Positions 7,442 through 16,818 of a stretch of DNA of 55,676 nt are shown piece by piece (position 1 is the first letter of the stretch; every line of letters begins with the position of its first letter). Where the stretch lies: the NCBI GenBank assembly GCA_004292675.1, contig RDXO01000023.1:1-55676 (forward strand). The letters run 5' to 3'. Origin of the DNA: Alphaproteobacteria bacterium (GTDB lineage: Bacteria > Pseudomonadota > Alphaproteobacteria > Rickettsiales > UBA998). A model generated the notes under the pieces. That model was not told the origin of the DNA and did no database searches. It worked only from the letters and a program-made list of their open reading frames with translations. The position numbers and the translations under genes are program-made.

Positions 7442-8500
7442 TTACTTCGCACCACTCGGGGCATGGGCAATATGCTGTTCCACGGCTTGGATCGTGCCGT
7501 GAAGCTCTGCACCCTGCTTAATATGTGTCTGAGGGGTAGGAAGCGGAAGTTTTCCTTGCATCATCTGATGATTCTGCACATAATGCATCCCTTTATCCAC
7601 GGCTAAATGCAATGCTTCAAACGCCAATAAGGTATGCGGGCTAAGTGCAGGGGCATCATTGGATAGAGCAGGCGGTTTATCCTTCACATGATGAAACGCC
7701 TCAGTAATATGCGTGATATTAAAACCATCCCGTGCTTCAATCGCCTTAAGCTGTTGTGAGAGTATCTCTGCATTTATCTCATCGGGCTTCATATCAAGTG
7801 CGGAGCAACATAATTTTTGATGTGCTTCAGAAAGTGCATGAAACGCTGTATCAACAACCAACAAATCAGTCGCTCTTAAGCGTAGCGATGCATCAGGAAG
7901 TGCCGCGATCTTCTCAATATGCGCGTCCATTGCAGGTGTATTGAGATGGCGAATCGTTGCCTCACATTCAGGGGCATAATACTCACTCATTGGATGGGTG
8001 GATACCGCATCAACAGTCGGATGAAGGTTCTCTTGTTCTTGTTTGATCGCTAATTCGCGTTGTTCTTCAACCTTGTTAAAATCAAGTACCGCTAGTTTTT
8101 TCTCGTCACCATCACGGGCATCATTCACAAAATTCTGCGCTTTCTTGATGCGCCCAGCAGAACGGCGCACCGTATCAACCTTTTGCGACGTTGGTTGCAA
8201 AATCGCACTATTGACTGCGCTTGCAGCAGCAAGCACTTCCGACATTGCCGTAAACATTTCATCCCGATCTTCGGGTGATGCATCATCAATCAATCCAGCC
8301 ATTTCTTGCGCGAGTGACATCATGGATGCAAACAATGCCGCTAAATCGGCATCAGGCACTGACGTGGGCGACGGCTCTTGAAGTGCTTTATCAGGCGTAG
8401 GAACTACCTGCATGTTGGTTATTTCCTGCTGAGCTTCAACGACACCTACCAGATAGGAGGAAGTCATTTTAGCTGGTTCGACTGCAAAACCATCGGTCAT
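7442..8500 (-). CDS. uncharacterised helical protein, first gene of the sigma/vWA operon
   Basis: About 352 residues, mostly alpha-helical and acidic, with no signal peptide or membrane segment and no motif I recognise. Met- and Ala-rich helices at about 50-100 are followed by a charged stretch near 120-165 and a His-rich C-terminus. The ATG at 8500 is preferred over the one at 8506 because AGGA lies 8 bases upstream of it. The stop is six bases before the sigma factor start, so it belongs to that operon and may act in the same response, for example as sensor, partner or target. This is only context. Confidence 0.7.
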   Translation of the reverse strand: MTDGFAVEPAKMTSSYLVGVVEAQQEITNMQVVPTPDKALQEPSPTSVPDADLAALFASMMSLAQEMAGLIDDASPEDRDEMFTAMSEVLAAASAVNSAILQPTSQKVDTVRRSAGRIKKAQNFVNDARDGDEKKLAVLDFNKVEEQRELAIKQEQENLHPTVDAVSTHPMSEYYAPECEATIRHLNTPAMDAHIEKIAALPDASLRLRATDLLVVDTAFHALSEAHQKLCCSALDMKPDEINAEILSQQLKAIEARDGFNITHITEAFHHVKDKPPALSNDAPALSPHTLLAFEALHLAVDKGMHYVQNHQMMQGKLPLPTPQTHIKQGAELHGTIQAVEQHIAHAPSGAK

Positions 8501-8588
8501 ACACATTATCCTATGCGCTATTAAAAATACGTTCCGTCATTATAGAACAAGAATGATGTCAATAATATGACAAAAAGGTATTTTTTTA

Positions 8589-8598
8589 CGCGATCGCG
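8589..8598. terminator. possible bidirectional terminator: GC palindrome in A/T tracts
   Basis: A perfect 10-bp palindrome CGCGATCGCG is flanked by seven or more A/T on each side, between the VOC gene stop and the start of the upstream operon. The stem would be only 3-5 bp around GATC, so termination would be weak. It may instead be a protein-binding site. Confidence 0.3.
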
Positions 8599-8621
8599 CT
8601 TTTTTTATGTCCGCACCCTCA

Positions 8622-9011
8622 CTATGATTCATAGAGTTCTAGTGGCAGATCATCGGGGTCGGCAAAAAAAGTAAAGCATTTGCCAGTCAACTCATCAGTA
8701 CGAATAGGCTCTACTTCAATGTCGTGCGATCTCAGATAGTCACATGCTTTATCCAGATCATCAACGGCAAAGGCTAGATGACGCAAACCACATGCTTCAG
8801 GTCGTGACGTTCTTTTGGGCGGTTCCGGAAATGAAAATAGTTCTATTTGCGTGTTTGCGTCTACGCGCAAATCAAGCTTATATGATTTCCTTTGTTCCCT
8901 ATAGGTTTCAGCAATAATTTCACATCCCAGAATCGTAGTAAAAAAATGCCGTGATCGTTCATAATCCGAACAAATCACGGCGATATGATGTATACCTTTA
9001 ATATCGAGCAT
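8622..9011 (-). CDS. VOC-family metalloprotein (glyoxalase/YaeR-like)
   Basis: A 129-residue single-unit vicinal-oxygen-chelate protein made of two beta-alpha-beta-beta-beta modules. The four metal ligands are in place: His8 (or His9) in GIHHIAV, Glu57 in QIELF, His78 in LRHLAF and Glu125 in PLELYE. The sequence around CGLRHLAFAVDD resembles the YaeR/SMU1112c group. Family members are lyases, dioxygenases or resistance proteins; the exact substrate cannot be deduced. It stands alone, with non-coding sequence on both sides. Confidence 0.9.
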   Translation of the reverse strand: MLDIKGIHHIAVICSDYERSRHFFTTILGCEIIAETYREQRKSYKLDLRVDANTQIELFSFPEPPKRTSRPEACGLRHLAFAVDDLDKACDYLRSHDIEVEPIRTDELTGKCFTFFADPDDLPLELYES

Positions 9012-9037
9012 CCATAGTCCTTTACTGATGAATCAGC

Positions 9038-9051
9038 AGCACTATAGTGCT
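9038..9051. repeat. 14-bp perfect palindrome matching fused MITE ends
   Basis: AGCACTATAGTGCT is identical to the two terminal arms of the 544-580 and 55390-55452 hairpins joined at their shared TATA. It may be a footprint or minimal remnant of that element, or an unrelated operator upstream of the VOC gene. Confidence 0.35.
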
Positions 9052-9148
9052 TGGCAGAAAAAGTTTCAACTGTTTGTGCAGTACGTCCTATTGATGTAAC
9101 AAAACCTAGCGTGACTTTGTGATGCATCTATGGTATAGAACCATCACC

Positions 9149-9766
9149 ATGAACCCTAGCGAACCACCACTACACAACAAAAAAGCCTCAGAGATTCTGA
9201 TTGCACTTTCGCACCGCTTCACCGCACAAACCGTTAGCATCCGCGAACTTAGGGATGCATTATCAGGAACGATTTATGCACTATTATTATTGGTGCTGGC
9301 ATTACCAAACCTCATCCCCTTCCCCGTCCCTATTGCTTCCACCATCACCTGCATCCCCCTATTTTTAGTATCATCCCAGCTTGTCATCAATAAAACCACA
9401 CCATGGTTACCGCAGCGTTTTTTGAACGCCAACATCAAACAAGAACATTGGCAAAAAATATGCACCTATAGCGTGCCATTCCTCAAAAAATTAGAACGTT
9501 ATATTAAACCTCGCTTCCCATGGCTTGTGAATTATCCTGCGGATCGCGCAATCGCGTTTATTTGTGTTTTGTTATCCCTGCTTATCATCCTTCCTATTCC
9601 CTTAGGCAATGCCCCTCCTGCTTTAGCGATTTGCTGCTTCTCTTTAGCACTTTTGCAGCGTGATGGACTGTTTGTTCTCTTGGGCATCGTCTGCTCCATT
9701 GCAAGCCTTGTGATCATCAGCACCATCCTCGGTGGCGCGTTCCTCATGGCATCGCGTATATTTTAA
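9149..9766 (+). CDS. ExoD-family membrane protein
   Basis: About 205 residues with several hydrophobic segments. The N-terminal part (SEILIALSHRF...VSIRELRDALSG) and the following ALPNLIPFPVPIASTITCIPLF segment are the hallmark of the exopolysaccharide synthesis ExoD family, an inner-membrane protein family first linked to exopolysaccharide production and alkali tolerance in Sinorhizobium. The C-terminal half holds two more hydrophobic helix pairs around LLSLLIILPIPLGNAPPAL, a second copy of the P-rich pattern. ATG 9149 is preferred to 9119 because the first ten residues do not belong to the family pattern. No exopolysaccharide genes are adjacent. Confidence 0.85.
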   Translation: MNPSEPPLHNKKASEILIALSHRFTAQTVSIRELRDALSGTIYALLLLVLALPNLIPFPVPIASTITCIPLFLVSSQLVINKTTPWLPQRFLNANIKQEHWQKICTYSVPFLKKLERYIKPRFPWLVNYPADRAIAFICVLLSLLIILPIPLGNAPPALAICCFSLALLQRDGLFVLLGIVCSIASLVIISTILGGAFLMASRIF

Positions 9767-10146
9767 TATAAGGCTTCCATTATATATATCACATTAAACC
9801 CTTATATCTATCACATGCACAGCTAATGCGGAATTTTCCGTGAAGAATGCATTATCCTACTTGCATTTATTACATTTACCTTCTATCAATATATAAGGCT
9901 ATTCTTATATTCTTATGTCTAGCTATGCTACAATCATTTTACTACAACGCAACACAGCCCTATTTTATAGCAATTCAACTTTATCAATGCGCATTTTATG
10001 CTTCATTTATAAAACTAGGTACTGCTATACAGCATTAAAAAAATCGAGCAATTCCTCAACGCCACAATTCCCTAAAATGGGGCATTTGTGCATTGGATTG
10101 CTCTAGTTACACATATTTTTCACACGCATGTGCTAAGGTTATCCTC
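9766..10146. other. AT-rich gap after the ExoD gene
   Basis: About 380 bases. A weak inverted repeat (ATATAAGG at 9766-9773, CCTTATAT at 9800-9807, loop of 26) starts at the stop codon and contains CTTCCATTATAT, also found in the MITE-like elements. The remaining small open frames are low-complexity and hydrophobic by composition, with no ribosome-binding site; I see no gene. Confidence 0.5.
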
Positions 10147-10752
10147 ATGACACGGTTTTTTCCATCGCTGCACCGTTCTTTATTGATGTTTGCACTCTTT
10201 TTTGGTTTAGTCACGGAGGGGGTATGTATGGAATCTTCTGCATCAAAAACACCACTGACTATGAAATTCACCACGATTGACGGCAAAGAATTTTCACTTG
10301 CCGATCAACGTGGCAAAGTTTTACTTATTGTGAATACTGCCTCACGATGTGGGTTTGCCAAGCAATATCAAGGACTACAAAAACTTTGGGAACGCTACCG
10401 TGATCGCGGACTCGTGGTGCTTGCCATACCATCGAATGATTTTGGCAATCAAGAGCCTTTAGATGGCGCGTCCATCAAGGAATTTTGTGACATCAATTAT
10501 AATATCACCTTCCCCATCATGGCAAAAACCCAAGTGCGCGGCAAAGATGCTCATCCATTTTACCAGCATGTGCGCGAACAATTTGGTTTTAGTGGCGCGC
10601 CTAAATGGAACTTCCATAAATATGTGATTGATCGCAACGGGCATCTGATCGATTGGTTTTCATCCCTTACTGCTCCCAATGCTGGCGCACTAACTGAAAC
10701 GATTGAACAATTATTGAATGAACCCGTTGAATCTAGGCAGGCATCGCAATAA
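10147..10752 (+). CDS. glutathione peroxidase-family thiol peroxidase, exported
   Basis: A thioredoxin-fold peroxidase reducing hydroperoxides. The catalytic tetrad is visible: Cys68 in NTASRCGF (cysteine, not selenocysteine), Gln102 in NDFGNQEP, and Trp154-Asn155 in KWNFHKY. A hydrophobic segment (about residues 11-24) preceded by Arg residues is a plausible signal peptide ending near residue 27, so the enzyme is probably periplasmic. ATG 10147 is chosen because it gives a signal peptide; the longer frame from 10093 adds a non-homologous stretch. The stop overlaps the convergent fabD stop by 20 bases. Confidence 0.93.
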   Translation: MTRFFPSLHRSLLMFALFFGLVTEGVCMESSASKTPLTMKFTTIDGKEFSLADQRGKVLLIVNTASRCGFAKQYQGLQKLWERYRDRGLVVLAIPSNDFGNQEPLDGASIKEFCDINYNITFPIMAKTQVRGKDAHPFYQHVREQFGFSGAPKWNFHKYVIDRNGHLIDWFSSLTAPNAGALTETIEQLLNEPVESRQASQ

Positions 10753-11680
10753 AAGCATCAATATCTTCTGGTGACGATAGATTACTGCACCCCATATCTT
10801 TATGAATACGCTTATTTAATCCGCTCAACACCTTGCCATGTCCGATTTCTAGCATATGCTCCACGCCTTGCGTTGCCATGCGCTGCACCGATTCACGCCA
10901 ACGCACACGCCCCGTGACTTGCTGCACCAATAACTCACGAATGACATTCGGATCACGCGCCACATCAGCCGTAATATTGGCGATTAACGGCACGCACGGC
11001 GCGTGTATCGTAATGGATGTTAATGCCTCACGCATCACTTCTGCTGCTGCTGCAATCAATGAACAATGAAAAGGCGCGCTCACATTCAGTTCAATGGCGC
11101 GTTTTGCACCTGCATCTTTTGCTTTTTGGATGGCATGTTCGACTGCCTCACGCGTGCCACTCAAAACAATTTGACCCGGCGCATTATCATTGGCAATCTC
11201 AACAATCCCCATATTCTGTATATTCGCAAGCAATGCTTCCACCTGCTCCAATTCCAAACCAAGAATCGCTGCCATCGTACCCACACCTACGGGTACGGCA
11301 TCTTGCATCGCACGCCCACGCACGCGCAAAAGTCGTGCCGTATCCCCCAAAGACATAGCACCAGAGGCGCACAGAGCCGTATATTCTCCCAATGAATGCC
11401 CTGCAACGCACATGGCACGCGCTGCCACACGGATTCCCGCTTCTTGCTCCAACGTCCGCACCATTGCCATCGAAGTCACCATAATAGCAGGCTGTGCATA
11501 TTCTGTACGCGTCAATAAGGCTGCATCATCCCCAAAGATGATTTTAGAAAGATACATGCCAAGTGCTTCATCCACTTCATCAAAGGTCTGCTTTGCTATG
11601 GGGAACGCATCATAAAATGATCTACCCATCCCTAATTCTTGTGAACCTTGCCCCGGAAATACCCATGCGTGACGCGTCAT
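10733..11680 (-). CDS. fabD: malonyl-CoA:acyl carrier protein transacylase
   Basis: FabD loads malonate onto ACP for fatty-acid elongation. It has 315 residues. Landmarks: FPGQGSQELGMG at 8-19 (Gln11), the nucleophile elbow GHSLGEY with Ser96, the carboxylate-binding Arg121 and the catalytic His205 in SAPFHCSLI. The C-terminal EIGHGKVLSGL corresponds to the usual EVGPGKVLTGL. The usual neighbours fabG, acpP and fabF are absent, so the gene stands alone. Confidence 0.96.
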   Translation of the reverse strand: MTRHAWVFPGQGSQELGMGRSFYDAFPIAKQTFDEVDEALGMYLSKIIFGDDAALLTRTEYAQPAIMVTSMAMVRTLEQEAGIRVAARAMCVAGHSLGEYTALCASGAMSLGDTARLLRVRGRAMQDAVPVGVGTMAAILGLELEQVEALLANIQNMGIVEIANDNAPGQIVLSGTREAVEHAIQKAKDAGAKRAIELNVSAPFHCSLIAAAAEVMREALTSITIHAPCVPLIANITADVARDPNVIRELLVQQVTGRVRWRESVQRMATQGVEHMLEIGHGKVLSGLNKRIHKDMGCSNLSSPEDIDAFIAMPA

Positions 11681-12015
11681 AAAATATGCCTATTGATTTG
11701 TTAAACTAGGTTCGGTTGAATTTTCGCTGATGCGCTAGCGAAAATGGTGGATTTGCGAGAACCGCAACGGAGTGTACATAGAAGTACATGAGTAACGGAA
11801 GCGCAGCAAAACGCCATTTGCAGCCAGCAGCAGTAGAAAAAGCAACAGAAGCTATGTGATTTATACCTCATCTGTAGCATTATTGCACTGACTCGTCAAC
11901 TTTTTCCTCAAAGCACCCCTATCAGGACTATTACGAGATAGCGGAATGTATATGTTTTTCTATGATAATGCAAAATTTATGATTTTTCTTATCTCAATGT
12001 CAGGGTAAATAAGCT
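11681..12015. other. non-coding gap between fabD and the next gene, carrying a dispersed repeat
   Basis: About 335 bases without a supported gene. It holds the GTACAT repeat copy described separately and, further right, an AT-rich stretch with TATGATAAT (around 11960-11970) that could serve as a -10 region for the downstream gene. No credible -35 was seen at the right distance. Confidence 0.5.
11757..11805. repeat. dispersed 49-bp repeat (GTACAT repeat), copy A
   Basis: The segment matches 18391-18439 at about 45 of 49 positions. The core reads GAGAACCGCA, then CGGAGTGTACATAG, then AAGTACATGAG, and contains the imperfect inverted pair TGTAC/GTACA. It belongs to a class of short repeats whose chance translations recur as spurious proteins. 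Confidence 0.75.
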
Positions 12016-12564
12016 ATGAAACTTTCCAAAACAGATGCGGATACGTTCTACCGACTAATGTGGGCATTGCAACATTTCGTGAATACAAAGCTGCGCATCG
12101 TTCCTGAAGCACATAGCGTATTGGAATATGCACAATGTCCTATGGATGATAAACTCAAGGTCAGGGAGGCACTTCTCGCAGATAAAAAACTGATCGAGGA
12201 ATTTGTTCGCGTACATCCTCAAGAATTCTCAAATGATGAACTGGCGATTGTTTCTGGATGGCGGCATTTCGTATCTGATCGCTTCTACATTGAACGCCTC
12301 CTAAAAAAATACGCCATTTTTATCTTGGGCGACGAGGTCTACGGCGTATCAGGGATCACCGAAAGTTTCTCCGAAATTATTCACCCGTCTTACCTTCCGT
12401 TATGTGTACACACTGCATTATTACCGTTCAAAGGGCGCATCATTTATGATGGGATATTTGAATCCTATAACGTCATGTTCGGCAGAAATATTACGAGCGA
12501 ATTGAAGGATACGTACATGACTGCAAAGAACGAAAAACGCATCATCGAAACTCTCCCTACATAG
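12016..12564 (+). CDS. conserved hypothetical protein (YGVxGITESF type)
   Basis: A 182-residue soluble protein with no signal peptide. The first 100 residues are helical and charged. The second half has a compact pattern (FILGDEVYGVSGITESFSEII, PSYLPLCVHTALLPFKGRIIYDGI) that I recall from uncharacterised proteins in unrelated bacteria, but cannot name. AGGG lies about 10 bases before the ATG. It is monocistronic: repeats lie before it and an AT-rich gap separates it from rho. Confidence 0.75.
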   Translation: MKLSKTDADTFYRLMWALQHFVNTKLRIVPEAHSVLEYAQCPMDDKLKVREALLADKKLIEEFVRVHPQEFSNDELAIVSGWRHFVSDRFYIERLLKKYAIFILGDEVYGVSGITESFSEIIHPSYLPLCVHTALLPFKGRIIYDGIFESYNVMFGRNITSELKDTYMTAKNEKRIIETLPT

Positions 12565-12710
12565 GTGTATAGATATATATACCCTTAACTGCATTTTTTT
12601 GTAGCATTTACAACAAAAAAGGCTTATAGGTTAGTATACTTCTATTCTGAAGCCCTGATGCGCACCATGCATCCTTTTCTTTCCCCTCATGATTACTGAT
12701 TGTTGTTCCT

Positions 12711-13964
12711 ATGCATATTAAAGAGTTAAAAAAGCAAAAACCTGCTGAATTATTTGCGCTTGCTGAATCTTACGGGGTAGAAAATCCTAGTGGGATGGTG
12801 AAGCAAGAACTAATTTTTTCTATTTTGAAAAGTCATGCAGCCAATGAAGAACAAATTTATGGCGGTGGCACAATAGAAGTATTGCATGATGGATTCGGCT
12901 TTTTGCGCTCCCCCGAAGCGAATTATCTTGCGGGCGCGGATGATATTTATGTAGCTCCCCATTTTGTACGCCAATTTGGTTTGCGCACAGGTGATACGAT
13001 TGAAGGGGAACTCAGCCCACCCAAAGAGCATGAACGCTATTTCGCGCTGGAAAAAGTGAACAGCATCAATGGCGATGAACCAGAGCGTTGCTTACGCAAG
13101 GTCAATTTTGACAACCTCACGCCCATCTTTCCTGATGAACGCTTTGTCTTGGAACAAGAAAAGCCAATGAAAGATATGAGTTGTCGCGTCATTGATATTT
13201 TCTCCCCCATCGGTAAAGGGCAGCGATGCTTGCTTGTCGCACCGCCTAAAACGGGAAAAACCGTATTAATGCAAAATATCGCACAGGCGATTACCACCAA
13301 TAATCCTGAATGCACATTGATTGTCTTGCTGGTAGATGAACGCCCCGAAGAAGTCACGGATATGGCACGCTCGGTTAAAGGCGAAGTGGTGTCCTCCACT
13401 TTTGATGAACCAGCGCATCGTCATGTGGCACTTGCAGAAATGGTCATTGAAAAAGCCAAACGCTTGGTAGAACATAAAAAAGATGTGGTGATCCTGCTGG
13501 ATTCCATCACCCGTTTAGCCCGCGCCTATAATACCGTTGTGCCATCTTCTGGCAAAATCCTCACAGGTGGTGTGGATGCCAATGCCTTGCAACGCCCGAA
13601 ACGCTTCCTTGGTGCAGCACGCAACATTGAAGATGGTGGATCACTAACAATCATTGCGACAGCCTTGATTGACACAGGATCGCGTATGGATGAAGTGATT
13701 TTTGAAGAATTCAAAGGCACAGGCAATTCCGAAATCGTGTTGGATCGCAAAATGTCTGACAAACGCCTCTTCCCATCCATGGATGTATCGAAATCAGGTA
13801 CACGCAAAGAAGATTTACTAATGGAAAAAGGCGATCTTGCGAAAGTATGGATGTTGCGCCGTATCCTTGATCCGATGGGTGCGAGCGATGCGATGGAGTT
13901 CCTGCTCAAGAAAATGAAGGAAACAAAATCCAACGCTGAATTTTTTGATATGATGAATTCTTAA
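12711..13964 (+). CDS. rho: transcription termination factor Rho
   Basis: An RNA-dependent hexameric ATPase that ends transcription. It has 417 residues, the normal length without insertions. An N-terminal Rho-N helical domain (residues 1-45) is followed by the RNA-binding cold-shock-like domain (GFGFLR near 61-66, LRTGDTIEG near 91-99), the Walker A PPKTGKTV at 178-185, the [13 protein letters not shown] motif near 205-217, and the Q- and R-loop regions around [14 protein letters not shown]. No anomaly was seen. The roughly 145-base leader before it is AT-rich and could hold the usual autoregulation, but no specific signal was identified. Confidence 0.98.
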   Translation: MHIKELKKQKPAELFALAESYGVENPSGMVKQELIFSILKSHAANEEQIYGGGTIEVLHDGFGFLRSPEANYLAGADDIYVAPHFVRQFGLRTGDTIEGELSPPKEHERYFALEKVNSINGDEPERCLRKVNFDNLTPIFPDERFVLEQEKPMKDMSCRVIDIFSPIGKGQRCLLVAPPKTGKTVLMQNIAQAITTNNPECTLIVLLVDERPEEVTDMARSVKGEVVSSTFDEPAHRHVALAEMVIEKAKRLVEHKKDVVILLDSITRLARAYNTVVPSSGKILTGGVDANALQRPKRFLGAARNIEDGGSLTIIATALIDTGSRMDEVIFEEFKGTGNSEIVLDRKMSDKRLFPSMDVSKSGTRKEDLLMEKGDLAKVWMLRRILDPMGASDAMEFLLKKMKETKSNAEFFDMMNS

Positions 13965-14050
13965 AGAGCTTAGAGGTTATGCCATCACTAAGCGCGCAAC
14001 AGAAAATATGACAGTTCCGTGAATTTTATACCAAAGCCGCGTGATTTTTA

Positions 14051-14080
14051 TTGTGCCGTATGTATAAAAAAATTTATAAT
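14051..14080 (+). promoter_or_regulatory. promoter of the 14089 gene, possibly leaderless
   Basis: TTGTGC (14051-14056) and a perfect TATAAT (14075-14080) are separated by 18 bases. Transcription would start near 14087, next to the ATG at 14089, implying a leaderless or near-leaderless message. Confidence 0.45.
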
Positions 14081-14088
14081 CATTTCCT

Positions 14089-14721
14089 ATGACAATCCAC
14101 GGTTTTTTTCAAGATTTTCTCTCTAATGCGCTTTTTCCTACTTCTATTGTGGCAGGAACGTTTGCTGCAGATTATTTGCGTCAGTCAGGTCGCAATGAAT
14201 CGATGCAGTGTTTTGGTTTGTTTGGAACGGGCGTTGCTACAGGATTAACCTTAGGTGCAATACAAGGGTGTACAAAAGATCCCATAGAAACCATGATGGC
14301 AGATATTCGTCATGAATCAGAACCGCAAGCGGTACAATGGTTAAGAACTGCGACGTTTACTGCACCTGTGGCGGGGCTAGCTGCTATGGTTGCAGCAGCA
14401 TTAGAATGGTCGGAATATGAGGTTATTTTCAATGATGGTATGACAATAGTGAATCCTCATTTCACAAATTTCGTAAAATATTTCGCGGGAGGGTGTATCG
14501 CAACCGCAGCCTTGGTGAATGCCTATGATCATTTTGTTGCTCCGAATTTCACAGATGACGAAATAAAACAATTAACACAAGCAAAAGATGATGCCCTAGC
14601 ACTTCCTGAAGATGAAGCAAACCAACTACTTAAAGACACCACAGACCGCGTGACCAAATCTTTTGCGGAACGTGTGCGTGGCACACCCTCACCTGATGTT
14701 GCCATGCAACAAACACGCTAA
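14089..14721 (+). CDS. uncharacterised small membrane-associated protein
   Basis: A 210-residue protein with three moderately hydrophobic, Gly/Ala-rich stretches (about residues 15-28, 42-62 and 90-108) and a further one near 143-152. The C-terminal tail (165-210) is charged and soluble. There is no signal peptidase site and no recognised motif. The Gly-rich hydrophobic segments recall membrane-inserting amphipathic proteins, but I make no functional claim. It is monocistronic, with a repeat-derived hairpin directly downstream. Confidence 0.65.
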   Translation: MTIHGFFQDFLSNALFPTSIVAGTFAADYLRQSGRNESMQCFGLFGTGVATGLTLGAIQGCTKDPIETMMADIRHESEPQAVQWLRTATFTAPVAGLAAMVAAALEWSEYEVIFNDGMTIVNPHFTNFVKYFAGGCIATAALVNAYDHFVAPNFTDDEIKQLTQAKDDALALPEDEANQLLKDTTDRVTKSFAERVRGTPSPDVAMQQTR

Positions 14722-14731
14722 GCATCATCAT

Positions 14732-14838
14732 GTTTGCCACCCTGCACATGATGTAAATATTTTACGCTATGCATTTTGTCTTATGCTCCCCCGCAAGCGG
14801 GGGAGTAAACCATTCATATCTCATGAGGGGTGGCAAGC
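14732..14838. repeat. 107-bp MITE-like repeat with central hairpin, copy 1
   Basis: A perfect 9-bp hairpin (CTCCCCCGC/GCGGGGGAG, 14786-14805) lies at the centre. The ends form an imperfect inverted repeat (TTTGCCACCC at the left, GGGTGGCAA at the right). The left and central parts recur at 19292-19387. It sits between the 14089 gene and dxs and could serve as a terminator for the former. Confidence 0.75.
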
Positions 14839-14907
14839 ATAATCATGCTATTCTTCTTGCTCTGTTTAAGAAAATAGGGTACATAAAGCACTCTTAATGA
14901 GTTACTT

Positions 14908-16797
14908 ATGACACAACGCCCTATCCTTGATCTTGTTTCTTTTCCCCATGATCTCCGCCGCCTAAGCGTGGAGCAATTACCTATACTCGCGCAAGAAGTA
15001 CGCGATGAGCTGATTGAAGTAGTATCCAAAACAGGTGGACATTTAGGGGCGGGGCTTGGTGTTGTTGAACTCACGCTTGCATTGCATTATGTCTTTGATA
15101 CGCCGAACGATAAAATCATATGGGATGTTGGGCATCAAGCCTATCCGCATAAAATGATCACGGGACGGCGCGCACAACTCCCCACCTTACGCCAAGAAGG
15201 CGGGCTATCAGGATTCTGCAAACGCGATGAAAGCCCCTATGATTGCTTTGGTGCAGGACATAGCTCCACCTCTATTTCCGCAGCCCTTGGGATGGCGGTA
15301 GCGCGTGATGTACGCGGATGCGATCCGTTTGAAGTGGTTGCCGTCATTGGGGATGGCGCGATGAGTGCGGGCATGGCCTATGAAGCACTCAACAATGCTG
15401 GGGCAGAAAAAACCCGCATGTTTATTATTCTCAATGATAATGAAATGTCGATTGCCCCTGCCGTAGGTGCGATGAGTAAGCATCTCTCCAAACTCACCGC
15501 ATCATCATCCTATCATCAATTCCGCGATTTTAGCAAGCATCTTGCTGAGCATCTTCCAAGCCCCATCCGTCATGCTGCCAAGCGTGCTGAGCGTTATGCA
15601 CGCGGTGTATCCGTGGGGGGCGGTTCTGTCTTTGAAGAATTGGGGATGTATTATATTGGACCATTAGACGGGCATGACTTGCCCACGCTGATTGACGTAC
15701 TCCGCAGTGCCAAACATAATGATTGGGATCGCCCCGTACTGCTGCATGTCGCCACACAAAAAGGCAAGGGATTTTCCGCTGCCGAAGCGAATCATGAGAA
15801 ATATCATGGCGTGAATAAATTTGATGTGCAATCGGGTGAGCAGATGAAGCCCAAAGCCACTGCACCGTCTTATACCTCCGTCTTTGCAGAACAACTGATT
15901 AAAGAAGCACGCCATGATCCTGCGATTGTCGCCATCACCGCTGCTATGCCTTCAGGTACGGGACTCAACCAATTTGCTAAACAATTTCCTGAACGCTGCT
16001 TTGATGTTGGGATTGCTGAACAACATGCCGTGACTTTTGCTGCAGGTCTTGCCACGGAGGGGATTAAGCCCTTTGTTGCCATTTATTCCACCTTCCTTCA
16101 GCGCGGTTATGACCAGTTGGTGCATGATGTCGTCATTCAAAATCTACCTGTACGCTTTATGATTGATCGTGCCGGATTAGTCGGTGCGGATGGTGCAACT
16201 CATGCTGGCTTGTTTGATTTAGCCTATCTGTGCTGTTTACCCAATATGGTTGTGATGGCACCCTCCGATGAAGCGGAGTTGGTGCATATGGTGCATACGG
16301 CGGCGGCACACAATGATTCTCCGATTGCGGTGCGTTTCCCACGGGGTGAAGGCATGGGGGTAACTTTACCTGACGCGCCCGAAGTGCTTCCGCTTGGCAA
16401 AGCACGCATCATTCATACCGCCCAAAACAGCTCTGTTGCCCTGCTCAATTTAGGGGGAAGATTGCGCGCTTGTATGCACGCACGCGAGATGCTCCAACAA
16501 CAAGGGCAAGATGTCACCATTATTGATGCGCGTTTTGCGAAACCTCTTGATACCGAGATGCTGGATACATTAGTGCGTGATTATGATCATGTCATCACCC
16601 TAGAGGAAGGATCGGCTGGTGGGTTTTCTGCACAGGTGATGCTGCACGTATCGCGCACACAGCCACACCGTGCGCACACATTGCACGCACTCATCTTGCC
16701 TGATTATTTCCAATCGCATGGTGATCCTGAAAAACTTTACGCCCAAGCAGGGATGGATGCCTATCACATTACGCAACGTGTGCAGCAATGGCAGTGA
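14908..16797 (+). CDS. dxs: 1-deoxy-D-xylulose-5-phosphate synthase
   Basis: A thiamine-diphosphate enzyme that condenses pyruvate and glyceraldehyde-3-phosphate, the first step of the MEP isoprenoid route. It has 629 residues. Visible: the catalytic His region GGHLGAGLG (His45), [25 protein letters not shown] (His119), the ThDP/Mg motif [18 protein letters not shown] starting at 148, the second-domain [14 protein letters not shown] with its catalytic Glu, and [15 protein letters not shown]. It starts about 70 bases after the MITE-like repeat. Its presence means the organism makes isoprenoids by the MEP pathway. Confidence 0.98.
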   Translation: MTQRPILDLVSFPHDLRRLSVEQLPILAQEVRDELIEVVSKTGGHLGAGLGVVELTLALHYVFDTPNDKIIWDVGHQAYPHKMITGRRAQLPTLRQEGGLSGFCKRDESPYDCFGAGHSSTSISAALGMAVARDVRGCDPFEVVAVIGDGAMSAGMAYEALNNAGAEKTRMFIILNDNEMSIAPAVGAMSKHLSKLTASSSYHQFRDFSKHLAEHLPSPIRHAAKRAERYARGVSVGGGSVFEELGMYYIGPLDGHDLPTLIDVLRSAKHNDWDRPVLLHVATQKGKGFSAAEANHEKYHGVNKFDVQSGEQMKPKATAPSYTSVFAEQLIKEARHDPAIVAITAAMPSGTGLNQFAKQFPERCFDVGIAEQHAVTFAAGLATEGIKPFVAIYSTFLQRGYDQLVHDVVIQNLPVRFMIDRAGLVGADGATHAGLFDLAYLCCLPNMVVMAPSDEAELVHMVHTAAAHNDSPIAVRFPRGEGMGVTLPDAPEVLPLGKARIIHTAQNSSVALLNLGGRLRACMHAREMLQQQGQDVTIIDARFAKPLDTEMLDTLVRDYDHVITLEEGSAGGFSAQVMLHVSRTQPHRAHTLHALILPDYFQSHGDPEKLYAQAGMDAYHITQRVQQWQ

Positions 16798-16818
16798 TGA
16801 AGGGCATATAACAAAGGA

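Noticed and set aside
9847..10106. Two overlapping small hydrophobic frames before the peroxidase gene
   Set aside because: Composition follows AT-rich DNA (Ile/Tyr/Phe/Leu), there is no ribosome-binding site, and they overlap the start region of the peroxidase.
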